Shown piece by piece: positions 45,626-55,378 of a DNA stretch of 64,000 nt. Each line of letters opens with the position of its first letter. The first letter of the stretch is position 1. The notes beneath the pieces were generated by a model. That model did not search any database. It was not told where the DNA came from and saw only the letters and a program-made list of their open reading frames with translations. The DNA lies in contig NZ_VDTC01000002.1 in NCBI RefSeq assembly GCF_007672725.1, forward strand, positions 186,001-250,000, in the 5' to 3' direction. A program made the translations under genes and the position numbers. This DNA comes from Corynebacterium aurimucosum ATCC 700975 (GTDB lineage: Bacteria; Actinomycetota; Actinomycetes; Mycobacteriales; Mycobacteriaceae).

Positions 45626-46363
45626 CTAAGACTGGACCAGCGTGCCGATCTTCTCGCCGTTCACGGCGCGCTTGATATTGCCCTCGGTGAGGAGGTTGAA
45701 GACCAGAATCGGCATATTATTATCCATGCACAGGCTGAACGCCGTAGCATCAGCCACCTTGAGGTTCTTCTCGATGACCTCGCGCGGGGTGATCTCGGAG
45801 TAGAGCTCCGCGTCCGGATTCGTGCGCGGGTCGGCGGAATAGACGCCGTCGACAGCCTTGGCCAGGAAGAGGACTTCTGCACCAATCTCCAGCGCGCGCT
45901 GCGCTGCGGTGGTGTCGGTGGAGAAGTACGGCATGCCCATGCCGGCGCCAAAGATAACCACGCGCCCCTTTTCTAGGTGGCGGTCGGCGCGCAGCGGCAG
46001 ATACGGCTCCGCAATCTGTGCCATGTTGATGGACGTCTGCACACGGCAGTCGATGCCCTGCTGCTTGAGGAAGTCCTGCAGCGCCAGGGAGTTCATGACT
46101 GTACCCAGCATGCCCATGTAGTCGGAGCGAGCGCGGTCCATACCGCGCTGGGACAGCTCCGCTCCGCGGAAGAAGTTACCGCCACCGATAACGACGGCAA
46201 TCTCAGTTCCTTGTTCGGCCACCTCGGCGATTTGGCGGGCGACGTTTTCTACGACATCAGGATCGATGCCGACCTTGCCACCGCCGAACATCTCACCGCC
46301 CAGCTTCAGCATGACTCGCTTGTATCCGGTTCGCTTCGGTTCAGGGTTAGTCACGGTCTTCAT
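45626..46363 (-). CDS. pyrH: UMP kinase
   Basis: A 245-residue hexameric kinase of the amino-acid-kinase fold that makes UDP from UMP. Motifs: [13 protein letters not shown] (phosphate loop), [59 protein letters not shown] and [15 protein letters not shown]. The start at 46363 ([11 protein letters not shown]) has AAGGAG close upstream; a GTG at 46354 is possible, and the longer frame to 46402 lacks a ribosome site. It lies 244 bp after tsf with a probable terminator between them, so it may have its own promoter (TAAGAT near 46418-46423). Confidence 0.96.
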   Translation of the reverse strand: MKTVTNPEPKRTGYKRVMLKLGGEMFGGGKVGIDPDVVENVARQIAEVAEQGTEIAVVIGGGNFFRGAELSQRGMDRARSDYMGMLGTVMNSLALQDFLKQQGIDCRVQTSINMAQIAEPYLPLRADRHLEKGRVVIFGAGMGMPYFSTDTTAAQRALEIGAEVLFLAKAVDGVYSADPRTNPDAELYSEITPREVIEKNLKVADATAFSLCMDNNMPILVFNLLTEGNIKRAVNGEKIGTLVQS

Positions 46364-46484
46364 CGTCTCCTTCACGCATGGCGACGCTTCAGTTAAGCGC
46401 ACGAATAATTCCGTTCCATCTTAACCATAGGAAGCCGCTCTTATATATTCAGCTGCGCACAACCCCCACCCTAAGGGGCGGCAG

Positions 46485-46558
46485 AAAACAGCAAATTCCC
46501 TCCCCCGCTTCTTCCCCACCGGCCAGGCGGCCACAGGGATGAAGAGGAGGAGGGAGAA
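46485..46558 (-). terminator. Probable terminator after tsf
   Basis: On the minus strand an imperfect stem pairs CCTCCTCCTCTTC (46541-46556) with GAAGAAGCGGGGGAGGG (46497-46514), with an inner GGCC/GGCC, and is followed by TTTGCTGTTTTCTG. The pairing has mismatches, so this is less certain than the other terminators. Confidence 0.45.
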
Positions 46559-46607
46559 ACCGCAGCTACGGAGCAATACTCCCTAGCTACGAAAGCTCTA
46601 GTAAAGC

Positions 46608-47420
46608 TTAAGCGCCAACCTCGTAGCGGATGAAACCGGTGATGGTGGTGCCGGCCTCGTCTGCGACCTGCTTGACGGTCTTCTTGGAGTCAGACAGAGC
46701 TGCCTGCTCAAGCAGAACCACAGACTTGTAGAAGCCATTGAGACGGCCTTCCACGATCTTCGGCAGGGCTGCCTCCGGCTTGCCCTCCTCGCGGGTGGTG
46801 GCCTCAGCGATCTCGCGCTCCTTCTCAACGACCTCAGCCGGAACGTCCTCGCGGGTGAGGTACTCGGCGTTCATGGCCGCAATCTGCAGTGCCACTGCGT
46901 GAGCGCCTTCTGCGTTGCCCTCGTAGGAGACCAGGACACCCACTGCCGGCGGCAGGTCAGCGGAACGCTGGTGCAGGTAGACAGCAACGTTGTCGCCCTC
47001 GATGGTGACTGCGCGGCGGGCCTGCAGCTTCTCGCCGGTCTTTGCGGACTCTTCGTCAACGATCTCAGAGACCTTCTTGCCGTCGATCTCCAGGTTGTTG
47101 AGCTCCTCACCGGAGTTGACCTTGGCCTCACCGGCAGCCTCAGCGATCTTGGCGGCAAAAGCCTTGAAAGCCTCGTTCTTAGCCACGAAGTCGGTCTCAC
47201 AGTTGATCTCGACCATCGTGTTGCCGGAAACGGCGATCAGGCCCTCGGTGGCCTCACGCTCGGCGCGCTTGGACACGTTCTTTGCGCCCTTGATGCGCAG
47301 GTATTCAACGGCCTTGTCGTAGTCACCCTGGGACTCTTCGAGAGCCTTCTTGCAATCGAGCATGCCGGAGCCGGTGGCCTCACGCAATGCCTTTACGTCT
47401 GCAGCAGTGTAGTTCGCCAT
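46608..47420 (-). CDS. tsf: Translation elongation factor Ts
   Basis: A 270-residue guanine-nucleotide exchange factor for EF-Tu. The N-terminal UBA-like domain is [20 protein letters not shown], followed by [15 protein letters not shown] and [20 protein letters not shown], the EF-Tu contacting core. The start [12 protein letters not shown] at 47420 has AAGGAGG upstream; the frame extends 69 bp further without support. It follows rpsB across 254 bp holding a terminator. Confidence 0.97.
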   Translation of the reverse strand: MANYTAADVKALREATGSGMLDCKKALEESQGDYDKAVEYLRIKGAKNVSKRAEREATEGLIAVSGNTMVEINCETDFVAKNEAFKAFAAKIAEAAGEAKVNSGEELNNLEIDGKKVSEIVDEESAKTGEKLQARRAVTIEGDNVAVYLHQRSADLPPAVGVLVSYEGNAEGAHAVALQIAAMNAEYLTREDVPAEVVEKEREIAEATTREEGKPEAALPKIVEGRLNGFYKSVVLLEQAALSDSKKTVKQVADEAGTTITGFIRYEVGA

Positions 47421-47610
47421 AGTTGGAGCGATCCTCCTTGGAATTGAACGGTATTCGTTGAAACAGCGTAGCGGAATCACTACCACCACGTCGCGTTGAG
47501 GGGGTGCTAGTTTTTCGCCAGCTCCCCCAGCGAAGAATCTGAAGACCTTCAGCGTGGTGTTTTCAACCCTTTAATGTGCCACGCGTCTTAGCACGCTAAG
47601 AAAACACGTG

Positions 47611-47662
47611 AGAAAAAGCCCCCATCGCCGCGGACACTGTGGGCCGTGCGGTACGGGGGCTT
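47611..47662 (-). terminator. Terminator or attenuator between rpsB and tsf
   Basis: AAGCCCCC (47616-47623) pairs with GGGGGCTT (47655-47662), with further pairing inside; on the minus strand TTTTTCTCACG follows. It lies 13 bp past the rpsB stop and probably lowers the tsf level relative to rpsB. Confidence 0.75.
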
Positions 47663-47674
47663 AAGGTGTGCAGA

Positions 47675-48502
47675 TTACTCTGCGGACTTCTCAGCGTCCT
47701 CAGACTTCTCTGCGGAAGCCGGATCAGACGCAGCGGCGGCCTCAGCGGCGTCGCGGGCGTCCTTCTCAGCGCTGTCGCCGGCGGCCTCCTTGGCCTGAGC
47801 CAGCTGGCGCTCCTCGCGAGCCTTCTTGCCCTCTTCCACAGCGGTGGCGATGATGCCGGAGAGCAGCTTGGTAGCGCGGATGGCGTCGTCGTTACCCGGA
47901 ATCGGGAAGTCAACCTCATCCGGATCACAGTTGGTGTCCAGGATGGCGACGACCGGGATGTTAAGCTTCTGAGCTTCCTTGACCGCGATGTGCTCCTTGT
48001 TGGTGTCAACGATCCACAGTGCGGACGGAGCCTTGGTCATGTCGGAGATACCGCCCAGGACGCGCTCCAGCTTGGTGCGCTCACGGGTCAGCATCAGAAC
48101 TTCCTTCTTGGTGCGGCCCTTGTAGCCGTCCTCAGCCGCATCCATAGCCTGCAGCTCCTTCATGCGCTTCAGGCGCTTGGAGACAGTCTGGAAGTTGGTG
48201 AGCATACCGCCGAGCCAGCGGTGGTTAACGTAGGGCATTCCCACGCGGGTTGCCTCTTCAGCAACGGCTTCCTGAGCCTGCTTCTTGGTACCAACGAAGA
48301 GGATGGTGCCGCCGTGTGCGACGGTTTCCTTAACGAACTCGAAGGCCTCATCGATGTAGGTCAGCGTCTGCTGCAGGTCGATGATGTAGATGCCGTTACG
48401 GTCGGTGAAGATGAAGCGCTTCATCTTCGGGTTCCAGCGACGGGTCTGGTGACCGAAGTGGACGCCAGCGTCGAGGAGCTCGCGCATGGTTACGACTGCC
48501 AT
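47675..48502 (-). CDS. rpsB: 30S ribosomal protein S2
   Basis: A 275-residue S2 protein. It begins [20 protein letters not shown], with [40 protein letters not shown] and [16 protein letters not shown], then [20 protein letters not shown]. The last 45 residues are an Ala/Glu/Asp/Ser-rich acidic tail, common in actinobacteria. The frame runs 72 bp further upstream, but homologues begin at MAVVTM. A TTGACC and TAGGGT pair lies around 48560-48595 as promoter candidate. Confidence 0.98.
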   Translation of the reverse strand: MAVVTMRELLDAGVHFGHQTRRWNPKMKRFIFTDRNGIYIIDLQQTLTYIDEAFEFVKETVAHGGTILFVGTKKQAQEAVAEEATRVGMPYVNHRWLGGMLTNFQTVSKRLKRMKELQAMDAAEDGYKGRTKKEVLMLTRERTKLERVLGGISDMTKAPSALWIVDTNKEHIAVKEAQKLNIPVVAILDTNCDPDEVDFPIPGNDDAIRATKLLSGIIATAVEEGKKAREERQLAQAKEAAGDSAEKDARDAAEAAAASDPASAEKSEDAEKSAE

Positions 48503-48896
48503 GTTTCGCTCGCTTTCTATATGTTGTTTCGGTTTTGCAAAAATTGTGCGGTGTTTTATTCCGCACCCTAGCAACGAAGGCCCTGGTCAACACCCCACTA
48601 TTGCGGGGACCACGTCAACCACAGGCTGCCTCTTCCTTAACCCAGGAAGCGACTGCTTCGCCGCGCGTAGTCAATCCATGCGCCAGCATTTTAGGCTTGA
48701 GCACAGACTGCTATGGGCTAGCTTAGTACTGCACACATGGTGATTCCAAACGACGGGCCTGATTTATCTCAGCAGGATTGTTGATGACTCTACGGTCTTC
48801 TCCCCTGCTGCAACAGTGGCCTCTTCTTTAACAGGTTATCCACAACAGTGGCTGCACCTCTTCTCTGAAGAGGCGTCCGAGCGCAGGCTTGGAGGC
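48503..48896. promoter_or_regulatory. rpsB / M23 divergent intergenic region
   Basis: These 394 bp hold the rpsB leader (about 60-90 nt, AT-rich, with TTTTGCAAAA at about 48532-48541) and the upstream region of the M23 gene, where TTGAGC followed by TAGCTT lies around 48697-48724. No tRNA or convincing small gene was found; a 15-codon ATG frame at 48737-48784 is noted but unsupported. Confidence 0.4.
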
Positions 48897-49403
48897 ATGC
48901 GTCACCGTCTTCTTTATGTATCCGTCTTGCTGTGTGCTTGGGCCGCGCTTGTCGACGTCCCTTTAGCCGCCGCCTACGTCGACCCCACCACCGGGGAACC
49001 TGTCGTTTCGCGTGTTTTGCGCGGCTTCGAGCCTCCCGAAAAGCGCTGGATGGCGGGACACCGCGGTGTCGATCTGGACCTGCCTGTCGGCGGGGTGGTC
49101 CTCGCGGCCGGCGATGGCGTCGTATATTTCGCCGGTTCGATCGCGGGCAAACCCGCCCTATCGATTGCCCATGGGAACGGCCTGCGCACGACCTATCAAC
49201 CAGTGTTTGCGAGAGTCAAGAAAGGTGACCGGGTACAGGAAGGAGACGTGATTGGCACCCTCGCCCCGTCCGTGGACGGCTATCCGGGACTACATTGGGG
49301 CGCGATTGAAGGACGCGAGGATTACATCAATCCGCTGGACTTGCTTGGGGAACCTGTCATTCGCCTCAAGCCCGTGGGTGGGCGCGGGCGTAGACGTCCT
49401 TAA
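48897..49403 (+). CDS. Secreted M23/LytM-domain protein, possibly degenerate
   Basis: A 168-residue exported protein. The signal peptide MRHRLLYVSVLLCAWAALVD continues VPLAAA, giving cleavage near residue 27. The M23 domain shows RGFEPPEKRWMAGHRGVDLD (the HxxxD metal pair), VLAAGDGVVYFAG, IAHGNGLRTTYQPV and VDGYPGLHWGAIEG. In active LytM enzymes the last motif is HxH; here it reads GLH, so one metal or catalytic His is missing, as in many non-enzymatic regulators of peptidoglycan hydrolases. GGAGG is only 1 nt from the ATG, unusually close. The 3' end overlaps xerC by 38 bp on the opposite strand. Confidence 0.85.
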   Translation: MRHRLLYVSVLLCAWAALVDVPLAAAYVDPTTGEPVVSRVLRGFEPPEKRWMAGHRGVDLDLPVGGVVLAAGDGVVYFAGSIAGKPALSIAHGNGLRTTYQPVFARVKKGDRVQEGDVIGTLAPSVDGYPGLHWGAIEGREDYINPLDLLGEPVIRLKPVGGRGRRRP

Positions 49404-50277
49404 GCCGCTGGGCGGAGACGTGCGTGTAGACCTGCGTGGTCTGTAATGAAGAGTGCCCGAGCAGCTCCTGGACAATACGCAAATCCGCTCCGCCCTCGAG
49501 CAGATGCGTTGCCGCCGAGTGACGCAATCCGTGCGGGGTCAAACCCGGCGTTCCCGTCACTTGCGCGGCGCGCTCGACAACACGGCGGACTTGGCGGGGG
49601 TCGATACGCCCGCCGCGGGTCCCCACGAACACCGCGTCCGTATCACCCGCAAGCTGGGGACGGCCCGTTTCCAACCAGGCACAAAGCGCATCGTGAGCTG
49701 CATCCCCGAACGGGACGACGCGCTGTTTATTGCCCTTACCTGTGACGCGGGCAGTACGCCGGGACACATCGATATCCCCAATGTTGAGACCGACGAGCTC
49801 AGCCACGCGCGCACCGGTGGCGTAGAGGAATTCGAGCATGGCGCTATCGCGCAGGAAATGGATCTCATCGGCGGAGACGGCATTGCCCATCAGCTCCCCC
49901 GCCGCTGAAGGCGACATCACCGTCGGCAAGTGTTTGCCCACCTTTGGCGTGGCCAAACGCTGCGCCACATCAGTTTTTAAATAGCCTTCACGCGCAGCCC
50001 ATGTGGAAAAAGCACGCACCGCGGCGGTGCGGCGCGCCAGTGTGGAGCGGGACTTGCCCTCGGAAACGGCGTGGGCCAACCATTCGCGCAGGGAATTCAG
50101 TGTGAACGCTGAGAAGTCCGGAACCTCCGTCGCCAGCAAGCGCAGGTCGGAGCAATAGCCGCGAACGGTCGCATCGGAACGGCCGCGGACGATGCGCTGG
50201 TATTCCGCGAAGTCTTCGATCGCCTCGTCCAGCTGTCCGCCCACGTGCCGCTCACCGCTACCACTTACACCACTCAT
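49366..50277 (-). CDS. xerC: Tyrosine recombinase XerC
   Basis: A 303-residue site-specific recombinase that, in a chromosome-dimer system, acts at dif with a XerD partner. The N-terminal SAM-like domain holds LDEAIEDFAEYQRIVRGRSD; the catalytic domain shows the RKHRH-Y set: GARVAEL (Arg), TGKGNKQR (Lys), HGLRHSAATH, LGHSSLQTTQVYTHV with His and nucleophile Tyr. TACACT lies 8 nt before the ATG, so it can be transcribed alone although it follows dprA by 15 bp. Its last 12 codons overlap the convergent M23 gene. Confidence 0.93.
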   Translation of the reverse strand: MSGVSGSGERHVGGQLDEAIEDFAEYQRIVRGRSDATVRGYCSDLRLLATEVPDFSAFTLNSLREWLAHAVSEGKSRSTLARRTAAVRAFSTWAAREGYLKTDVAQRLATPKVGKHLPTVMSPSAAGELMGNAVSADEIHFLRDSAMLEFLYATGARVAELVGLNIGDIDVSRRTARVTGKGNKQRVVPFGDAAHDALCAWLETGRPQLAGDTDAVFVGTRGGRIDPRQVRRVVERAAQVTGTPGLTPHGLRHSAATHLLEGGADLRIVQELLGHSSLQTTQVYTHVSAQRLKDVYARAHPRA

Positions 50278-50285
50278 GTCTCATG

Positions 50286-50291
50286 AGTGTA
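50286..50291 (-). promoter_or_regulatory. -10 hexamer for xerC (leaderless)
   Basis: TACACT on the minus strand lies 8 nt before the xerC ATG at 50277, in the 15-bp gap after dprA. Confidence 0.4.
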
Positions 50292-50292
50292 C

Positions 50293-51471
50293 TCAGGTGC
50301 GCTGCCACATCGCTCCCGAGCGAGTAATCACGCCCATCTTCTGCATCGCCACGAGAAGGTGAATGGTCAACGCCACCCGCATACCCGCGGCCGCCGCTAT
50401 GTCCTCAGCGCTCGCGCCTTCCTCCGCGCTTTCCGGTGGAGTGGAGTCATAGACCCGAAGCTCATTGCGGGACAGGCGCTGCACAGCAGTCGGCTGAAAC
50501 TCGAGCTCATACTGCCCCACCACATCTACCTCTCCTGCTTTGCCGACCAACCCCCGAACTTCATCCGCAGACGCCACCAATTGGGCGCGCCCATCCTGAA
50601 TTCGTTGATGACACCCCAAGGAACCAGATGTCGTAATGGGCCCCGGTACGGCCATGGCAACCCTGCCCAGCGCTTCCGCCCAATTCAGCGTGTTAAGAGC
50701 ACCAGAGCGGAACCCCGCTTCGACCACCACAGTGCCGCTCGTCATCGCCGCCACGAGGCGGTTGCGGGATAAGAAGCGGAATCTCTGCGGCCGCGTGCCC
50801 GGCGCGAACTCAGACACGATGCATCCTTTCTCGGCGATTCTGTCAAAGAGTTTCGCATTTCGCGCTGGGTAAGAGATATCGATGCCGCAGGCCGCCACAG
50901 CGACGGTCAGTCCGCCCGCATCGAGGGCTGCTTCATGGACCGCCGTATCAACGCCTACCGCCCCGCCGGACACCGCTGTCCATTGATGAGCCGCCAAGCC
51001 ACCCGCTAAGAGTGACGCAGCCTCCCAGCCATACCTGCTCACCGCGCGCGTGCCCACGAGGGCCACAGATTGAGATACCGCTTCGCGCAGGTTTCCACCG
51101 CGTACCCACAGACTGTGCGGTGGAACTGCTTGGTCATCAAACGTTGCCGGGGCATCAACCACCCCTTGATGATAGAAACCGAAGGCACGGGAGAACTCTT
51201 CCCCGGGCCACTCAGCATCCGCGGGCGTAATAAGCCGAGCGCCTTGCGCTTCTGCTACAGCCAGGTCTTCATCTTGCCGCAGCCACTCACGCCGCGAAGC
51301 CGTGGCTTGCCTCAGGGGCCCAATCCAATCCTCTCCTTTGTAGATTCCCCGAGCAATCTCCTCAGCCGAGTATTGGGTCAACAGCCCGTGAAGAGTTGGT
51401 GAAGGACCCTCCACCACGCGATTGAGATAGGCCCACGTATGCCGGCTACTCGATAGATTGAGCTCACTCAT
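50293..51471 (-). CDS. dprA: DNA-processing protein DprA
   Basis: A 392-residue protein of the DprA/Smf family, which loads RecA on incoming single strands during transformation. The Rossmann-like domain shows ALVGTRAVSRYGWEAASLLA, AVSGGAVGVDTAVHEAALDA and the C-terminal part of the fold VVEAGFRSGALNTLNWAEAL, GRVAMAVPGPI. A C-terminal winged-helix-like segment ends the protein (GASAEDIAAAAGMRVALTIH). Its ATG overlaps the comM stop (ATGA). Transformation in this organism is not shown by the gene alone, since dprA is widespread. Confidence 0.93.
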   Translation of the reverse strand: MSELNLSSSRHTWAYLNRVVEGPSPTLHGLLTQYSAEEIARGIYKGEDWIGPLRQATASRREWLRQDEDLAVAEAQGARLITPADAEWPGEEFSRAFGFYHQGVVDAPATFDDQAVPPHSLWVRGGNLREAVSQSVALVGTRAVSRYGWEAASLLAGGLAAHQWTAVSGGAVGVDTAVHEAALDAGGLTVAVAACGIDISYPARNAKLFDRIAEKGCIVSEFAPGTRPQRFRFLSRNRLVAAMTSGTVVVEAGFRSGALNTLNWAEALGRVAMAVPGPITTSGSLGCHQRIQDGRAQLVASADEVRGLVGKAGEVDVVGQYELEFQPTAVQRLSRNELRVYDSTPPESAEEGASAEDIAAAAGMRVALTIHLLVAMQKMGVITRSGAMWQRT

Positions 51472-52991
51472 GCCGCCAGCCTTTCGATCGTCCCAGCCCC
51501 GCGGAGATCCAGCGCCCGGCTGACATGCTCGAGCTCAGGGCGAGATGAGCCATCGAGGTCTGCCAGCGTCCAGGCTAGGCGCAGAACACGGTCGACCCCG
51601 CGCTGGCTCAGCTCCCCTTCCGCCAGGTAGGCGGCGAGCATGATCATCGCAGACTCCGCTGCTGGGCGGTGGCGCCGCAAATATGAAGCCGGAACTGCTC
51701 CATTGACCACGCTTCCCAACCCGTCGCCCTCCCAGCGCGCCTTCATGCGTTCCCGGGCTGCGGCCACGCGCTGGGCGATGACCTCAGAGGTCTCTTCACC
51801 TTCCGCTTGGAGCACCGCTGATTGCCCCGACAGGGACACGATGATGTCGAGGCGGTCCCGCAGCGGCCCCGACAGATTGGATAAGTAATTCATCCTGTCT
51901 GATACTCGGCACTCGCAACGCGCCGGTTCTTCGGCTCCACACCGGCAGGGATTTGCAGCCAGCACTAGTTGGAATTGGGCGGGGAAGATAACCTCCCGGC
52001 TCGCCCGCGTCAGGCGCACCTGTCCCTCTTCCAAGGGGGCGCGCAAACTATCGAGTACCTGCGCACGCACCTCACTGACCTCATCGAGGAAGAGCACGCC
52101 ATGGTGCGCCAAGCTCACTGCTCCTGGCCGTGGGCGCCCTGAGCCGCCACCGATCAGCGCGGCCCTCGTTACCGAAGCGTGCGGCGCAATGAACGGAGCC
52201 CGTGAGATAGCGGTGCCGACGGCTCCCGCCACCGAGTGGATGGCCGTGGCTTCCACTGCTTGCTCTGTGCTCAGGCGCGGCAGAATCCCCGGCAAGCGCG
52301 AGGCAATCATCGACTTACCGGAGCCGGGTGGCCCCACCATCATCACGTGGTGGCCGCCGGCAGCAGCAACTTCCGCCGCCCACTTGGCTTCCTTCTGGCC
52401 TGCCACCTCGCTGAAATCGGCGACTTGCTCGCACGCAGGCGCTGCCGCATGCGCAATGAGGTGCGCGTCCGGCAGGCAGTCACTCCCACACGCCCACGCA
52501 AAGGCATCCCACAGGGTTTCGGCCACGAGTACCGTGATGCCGGACACCAATGCTGCTTCCGCAGCGTTTCCCACCGGAATGATCAGGGTGTCATAGCCCT
52601 GTGAACGCGCAGCCAGAATGGCTGGGATGATGCCGGAGACCGGGCGTACCTGCCCGTCCAGACCCAGCTCGCCAAGGACTAGCGCCCCGCTAAGACGACT
52701 TTTCTCCGCCTGGCCCGCACCTAGAATTGCCAAGGCCATCGGGAGATCAAAGTGCGCCCCTGCTTTAGGCAGCGAGGCCGGCGACATGGACACCACCACC
52801 TTCGTCTTGGGCCACGGCAAGTGCGAATTGCTCACCGCAGTACGGATGCGATCCCGCGACTCTGAGATTGCGGCATCCCCCAGCCCCACCACGTGAACCC
52901 CCGGCAGCCCGGGGCCAACGTTCGCTTCCACCGTGACCACCCGGGCCAGGACCCCGTCCAACGCTATCGTGTCGCACCTACCGAGAGCCAT
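51468..52991 (-). CDS. comM: YifB/ComM family Mg-chelatase-like AAA+ ATPase
   Basis: A 507-residue protein. The N-terminal Lon-like domain starts MALGRCDTIALDGVLARVVT, with VEANVGPGLPGVHVVGLGDA and SMSPASLPKAGAHFDLPMAL; the AAA+ core has Walker A GPPGSGKSMIA, Walker B GVLFLDEVSEV and an inserted CRCGAEEPARCECR zinc-like Cys cluster; a Mg-chelatase C-terminal domain follows. ComM is a branch-migration helicase aiding recombination in transformation. The start at 52991 overlaps the yraN end by 14 bp. yraN-comM-dprA is a conserved operon. Confidence 0.93.
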   Translation of the reverse strand: MALGRCDTIALDGVLARVVTVEANVGPGLPGVHVVGLGDAAISESRDRIRTAVSNSHLPWPKTKVVVSMSPASLPKAGAHFDLPMALAILGAGQAEKSRLSGALVLGELGLDGQVRPVSGIIPAILAARSQGYDTLIIPVGNAAEAALVSGITVLVAETLWDAFAWACGSDCLPDAHLIAHAAAPACEQVADFSEVAGQKEAKWAAEVAAAGGHHVMMVGPPGSGKSMIASRLPGILPRLSTEQAVEATAIHSVAGAVGTAISRAPFIAPHASVTRAALIGGGSGRPRPGAVSLAHHGVLFLDEVSEVRAQVLDSLRAPLEEGQVRLTRASREVIFPAQFQLVLAANPCRCGAEEPARCECRVSDRMNYLSNLSGPLRDRLDIIVSLSGQSAVLQAEGEETSEVIAQRVAAARERMKARWEGDGLGSVVNGAVPASYLRRHRPAAESAMIMLAAYLAEGELSQRGVDRVLRLAWTLADLDGSSRPELEHVSRALDLRGAGTIERLAA

Positions 52992-53415
52992 GATCGACTC
53001 CCTGGAAGTAGTCCACCTCAAACGCTTCCCCCGACTTCGCCCCGGTGGCTACCAGTCCGAGGACGTCGAAACGGACCTTGTTCAACACCTGCCCTTCACT
53101 CCGCGCGGCGCTCAGCCATTGCGCGGCCGCCTTGCGCAGGCGCGCTAACTTGCGTGGGGTTACCGCTTCCGCGACGCCGAAGTTGCGGTTTGCCCGAGTC
53201 TTTACTTCGCAAAAGACAATGGTCCCATCGGGTTCACGCACGACGAGATCGAGCTCGCCCACACGGTAGTGGACGTTCGCAGCGATGACCTGCGCCCCGC
53301 GCGCACGATAAAAGTCAGCGGCGAATTTCTCCCCCGCTTTCCCCAGTGCTTCCGCCGGGCGGATGGTCTGGCCCACTGTCGGTGACTGCAAAGTGGTTGC
53401 TAGATTTCTTGTCAC
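52978..53415 (-). CDS. yraN: YraN family (UPF0102) nuclease-like protein
   Basis: A 145-residue protein. LGKAGEKFAADFYRARGAQV opens the domain; GELDLVVREPDG and IVFCEVKTRAN give the D...ExK core of a PD-(D/E)xK nuclease fold; KLARLRKAAAQWL follows. Function is unproven in most bacteria, but its constant linkage to comM and dprA suggests DNA processing. The GTG at 53415 has AAGGAG 8 nt upstream; the frame extends about 100 bp further without support. The 221 bp between it and DUF2469 hold no gene I can support. Confidence 0.88.
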   Translation of the reverse strand: MTRNLATTLQSPTVGQTIRPAEALGKAGEKFAADFYRARGAQVIAANVHYRVGELDLVVREPDGTIVFCEVKTRANRNFGVAEAVTPRKLARLRKAAAQWLSAARSEGQVLNKVRFDVLGLVATGAKSGEAFEVDYFQGVDHGSR

Positions 53416-53636
53416 TATGGTGCTCCTTGGAATTGAACGTGTACACAACACGCCGCAAGCACGACACAAGACAACTCCCGTGCCGCACACCCCCTTACGG
53501 CACTTCCAGAACACCCCATTAACTGCGTTGTGGCGAGGGCTTAATGCCTCGCCACCGCAAATCTGTGGATAACTAGTCCGGGGTCACCAACGTGGCGTCC
53601 CCCGCCCACTTTTATCTAGATCACTTACCTAAGGCT

Positions 53637-53942
53637 CTATTCCGGTAGGACAAAATCCGGCTTGTCCAACTCCTCAATATTGACGTCCTTGTAGGTGATT
53701 ACACGGACGTAGCGCACAAAACGCGCCGAGCGGTACATATCCCAGACCCAAGCATCAGACATGCGGACCTCGTAGTAGACGTCCGGACCCGACGTATGCG
53801 GAATAAGCTCCACAGCGTTGGCCAGATAAAACCTACGTTCAGTCTCCACTACATAGGAGAATTGGCTGACCACATCGCGGTATTCGCGGTACAGCGACAG
53901 CTCGACTTCAGCCTCGTAGTTATCGAGTTCCTCAGCGCTCAC
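53637..53942 (-). CDS. DUF2469 actinobacterial protein
   Basis: A 101-residue acidic protein that begins MSAEELDNYEAEVELSLYRE and contains YVVETERRFYLANAVELIP, YYEVRMSDAWVWDMYRSARF and VRVITYKDVNIEELDKPD. This is DUF2469, one of the small families nearly confined to and highly conserved in Actinobacteria, next to rnhB and lepB. No catalytic motif is visible; function unknown. The GTG start has GAAGGAG 7 nt upstream. It is 87 bp after rnhB. Confidence 0.9.
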   Translation of the reverse strand: MSAEELDNYEAEVELSLYREYRDVVSQFSYVVETERRFYLANAVELIPHTSGPDVYYEVRMSDAWVWDMYRSARFVRYVRVITYKDVNIEELDKPDFVLPE

Positions 53943-54029
53943 GGTGTGCTTCTCCTTCGCTCACAATTACCCGGATTCACGGTGTCACAGAATCAGCACC
54001 AGCTTAGTTCCCGCGTCCTGAATAAGGCT

Positions 54030-54671
54030 TCAGGCGCGCGCGAGGAATCGCGCATGTGCGTCAGCAACATTGCGATAGCTCATGCGGTGCTCCGGCGTCG
54101 CCCCCAGCCGGGCGATAGCTTCCTGATGTACTGCCGTGCCATAGCCCTTATGGCTTTCCAGGGCATATCCCGGGTACTGCTTGGCCAGCTCCATCATCAG
54201 GTGATCACGGGACACCTTGGCCAGGACACTTGCCGCGGCGATGCATCGCGCGGCGGCATCACCACCGATGATCGGCAGCTGCGGGGCGGGCAGACCGGGG
54301 ACGAAGAGGGCGTCGCTTAGCACGTAACCCGGGCGGACCCCCAGTCGTGCCACCGCCCGGCGCATCCCTGAGACATTCGCGTGTTGGATGCCAAAGGTAT
54401 CGATGTCCTTCGCGCCCACGTGCACCACCGACCACGCTAGCGCGCGGCGTTTAATCAGCGGCTCCAGCTTTTCCCGGGCCGCCGGCGTGAGTTTCTTCGA
54501 ATCATCAAGCCGTTCCAAGCCGGGCAGGATGCGCTCCGGCAAGATGCACGCGGCAATGGTCACTGGCCCGCAGCATGCCCCGCGCCCAGCTTCATCCACC
54601 CCTGCAACTGGACCGAGCCCTGCCTTGGAGAGCGCGACCTCATAGGTTCTCTTCTGTTTCAGTCGGCGCAT
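54030..54671 (-). CDS. rnhB: Ribonuclease HII
   Basis: A 213-residue nuclease that removes ribonucleotides from DNA and RNA from hybrids. Motifs: [20 protein letters not shown] (DEAGRG with the first two acidic ligands), [31 protein letters not shown] (third Asp) and [20 protein letters not shown] followed by [14 protein letters not shown]. It starts 5 bp past the lepB2 stop, so it is in the lepB operon. Confidence 0.97.
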   Translation of the reverse strand: MRRLKQKRTYEVALSKAGLGPVAGVDEAGRGACCGPVTIAACILPERILPGLERLDDSKKLTPAAREKLEPLIKRRALAWSVVHVGAKDIDTFGIQHANVSGMRRAVARLGVRPGYVLSDALFVPGLPAPQLPIIGGDAAARCIAAASVLAKVSRDHLMMELAKQYPGYALESHKGYGTAVHQEAIARLGATPEHRMSYRNVADAHARFLARA

Positions 54672-54676
54672 AGCGT

Positions 54677-55378
54677 TTATAACGGCATGTCATCGATAGT
54701 TTGCGCACGGCTAACCGGAACCACCACGGCGGCGACCTTTCCGCGCACGTTCTCAACAGGAACTGTGCCCTGCAGGTTATCCCCGAGGTGCGCGCGCGAA
54801 TCCAAGGAGTTCGTGCGGTTATCCCCCATCACCCACAGATGGCCTTCCGGGACCGTAACCGGGCCGAAGTAGGCGCCGCCACAAGCTTGCGATCCCACGC
54901 GTTCATCAATCGGAATCTCCGGCGGATCCAGAACGAAGTCCTGGTTAGTGGGCTTGCCATCCACCATGACGGCCGGATCCCCTTCCTGACACGACACGGT
55001 CTGGCCACCTGTAGCGATGACGCGTTTGACCAGGATGTTGTCGCCATTAGGCACCAACCCGACAACGGCGCCAATGTTTTGCAGTCCGCGCACCACTACG
55101 TTGCGGGACCGCTTGACCTCAAAAGACGTGTTCCACGAGTCAGGACCGGCAAAGACTACAACCTCTCCGGGGTGCGGATCGTTGAAGTAATAGCTCACCT
55201 TCTGCACGGCGATGCGGTCATTCGTGCACCCCGGGCAGCCATGCAGGGTGGGTTCCATGGAGGAAGACGGGATAAGGTACAGCCTTCCCACGAAAGCTTG
55301 AATCAGCGCCAGCGCCACGAAGGTGACTGCTAGCGCCGACAGAATATCGCGGACTCTAGGACTGGATGTCCGGGTCAT
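54677..55378 (-). CDS. lepB: Signal peptidase I, second tandem copy
   Basis: A 233-residue membrane protease that cuts signal peptides from exported proteins. One N-terminal helix ([20 protein letters not shown]), catalytic Ser in [12 protein letters not shown], Lys in [14 protein letters not shown], then [20 protein letters not shown]. It shares long blocks with the upstream copy ([29 protein letters not shown]), so it is a tandem duplicate. Start [13 protein letters not shown] at 55378 overlaps the end of copy 1 by 23 bp; a longer frame to 55465 is not used. It has a much shorter N-terminal tail than copy 1. Confidence 0.92.
   Translation of the reverse strand: MTRTSSPRVRDILSALAVTFVALALIQAFVGRLYLIPSSSMEPTLHGCPGCTNDRIAVQKVSYYFNDPHPGEVVVFAGPDSWNTSFEVKRSRNVVVRGLQNIGAVVGLVPNGDNILVKRVIATGGQTVSCQEGDPAVMVDGKPTNQDFVLDPPEIPIDERVGSQACGGAYFGPVTVPEGHLWVMGDNRTNSLDSRAHLGDNLQGTVPVENVRGKVAAVVVPVSRAQTIDDMPL

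Noticed and set aside
48737..48784. 15-codon mini-frame upstream of the M23 gene
   Set aside because: Too short to judge and without a clear ribosome site or promoter match.
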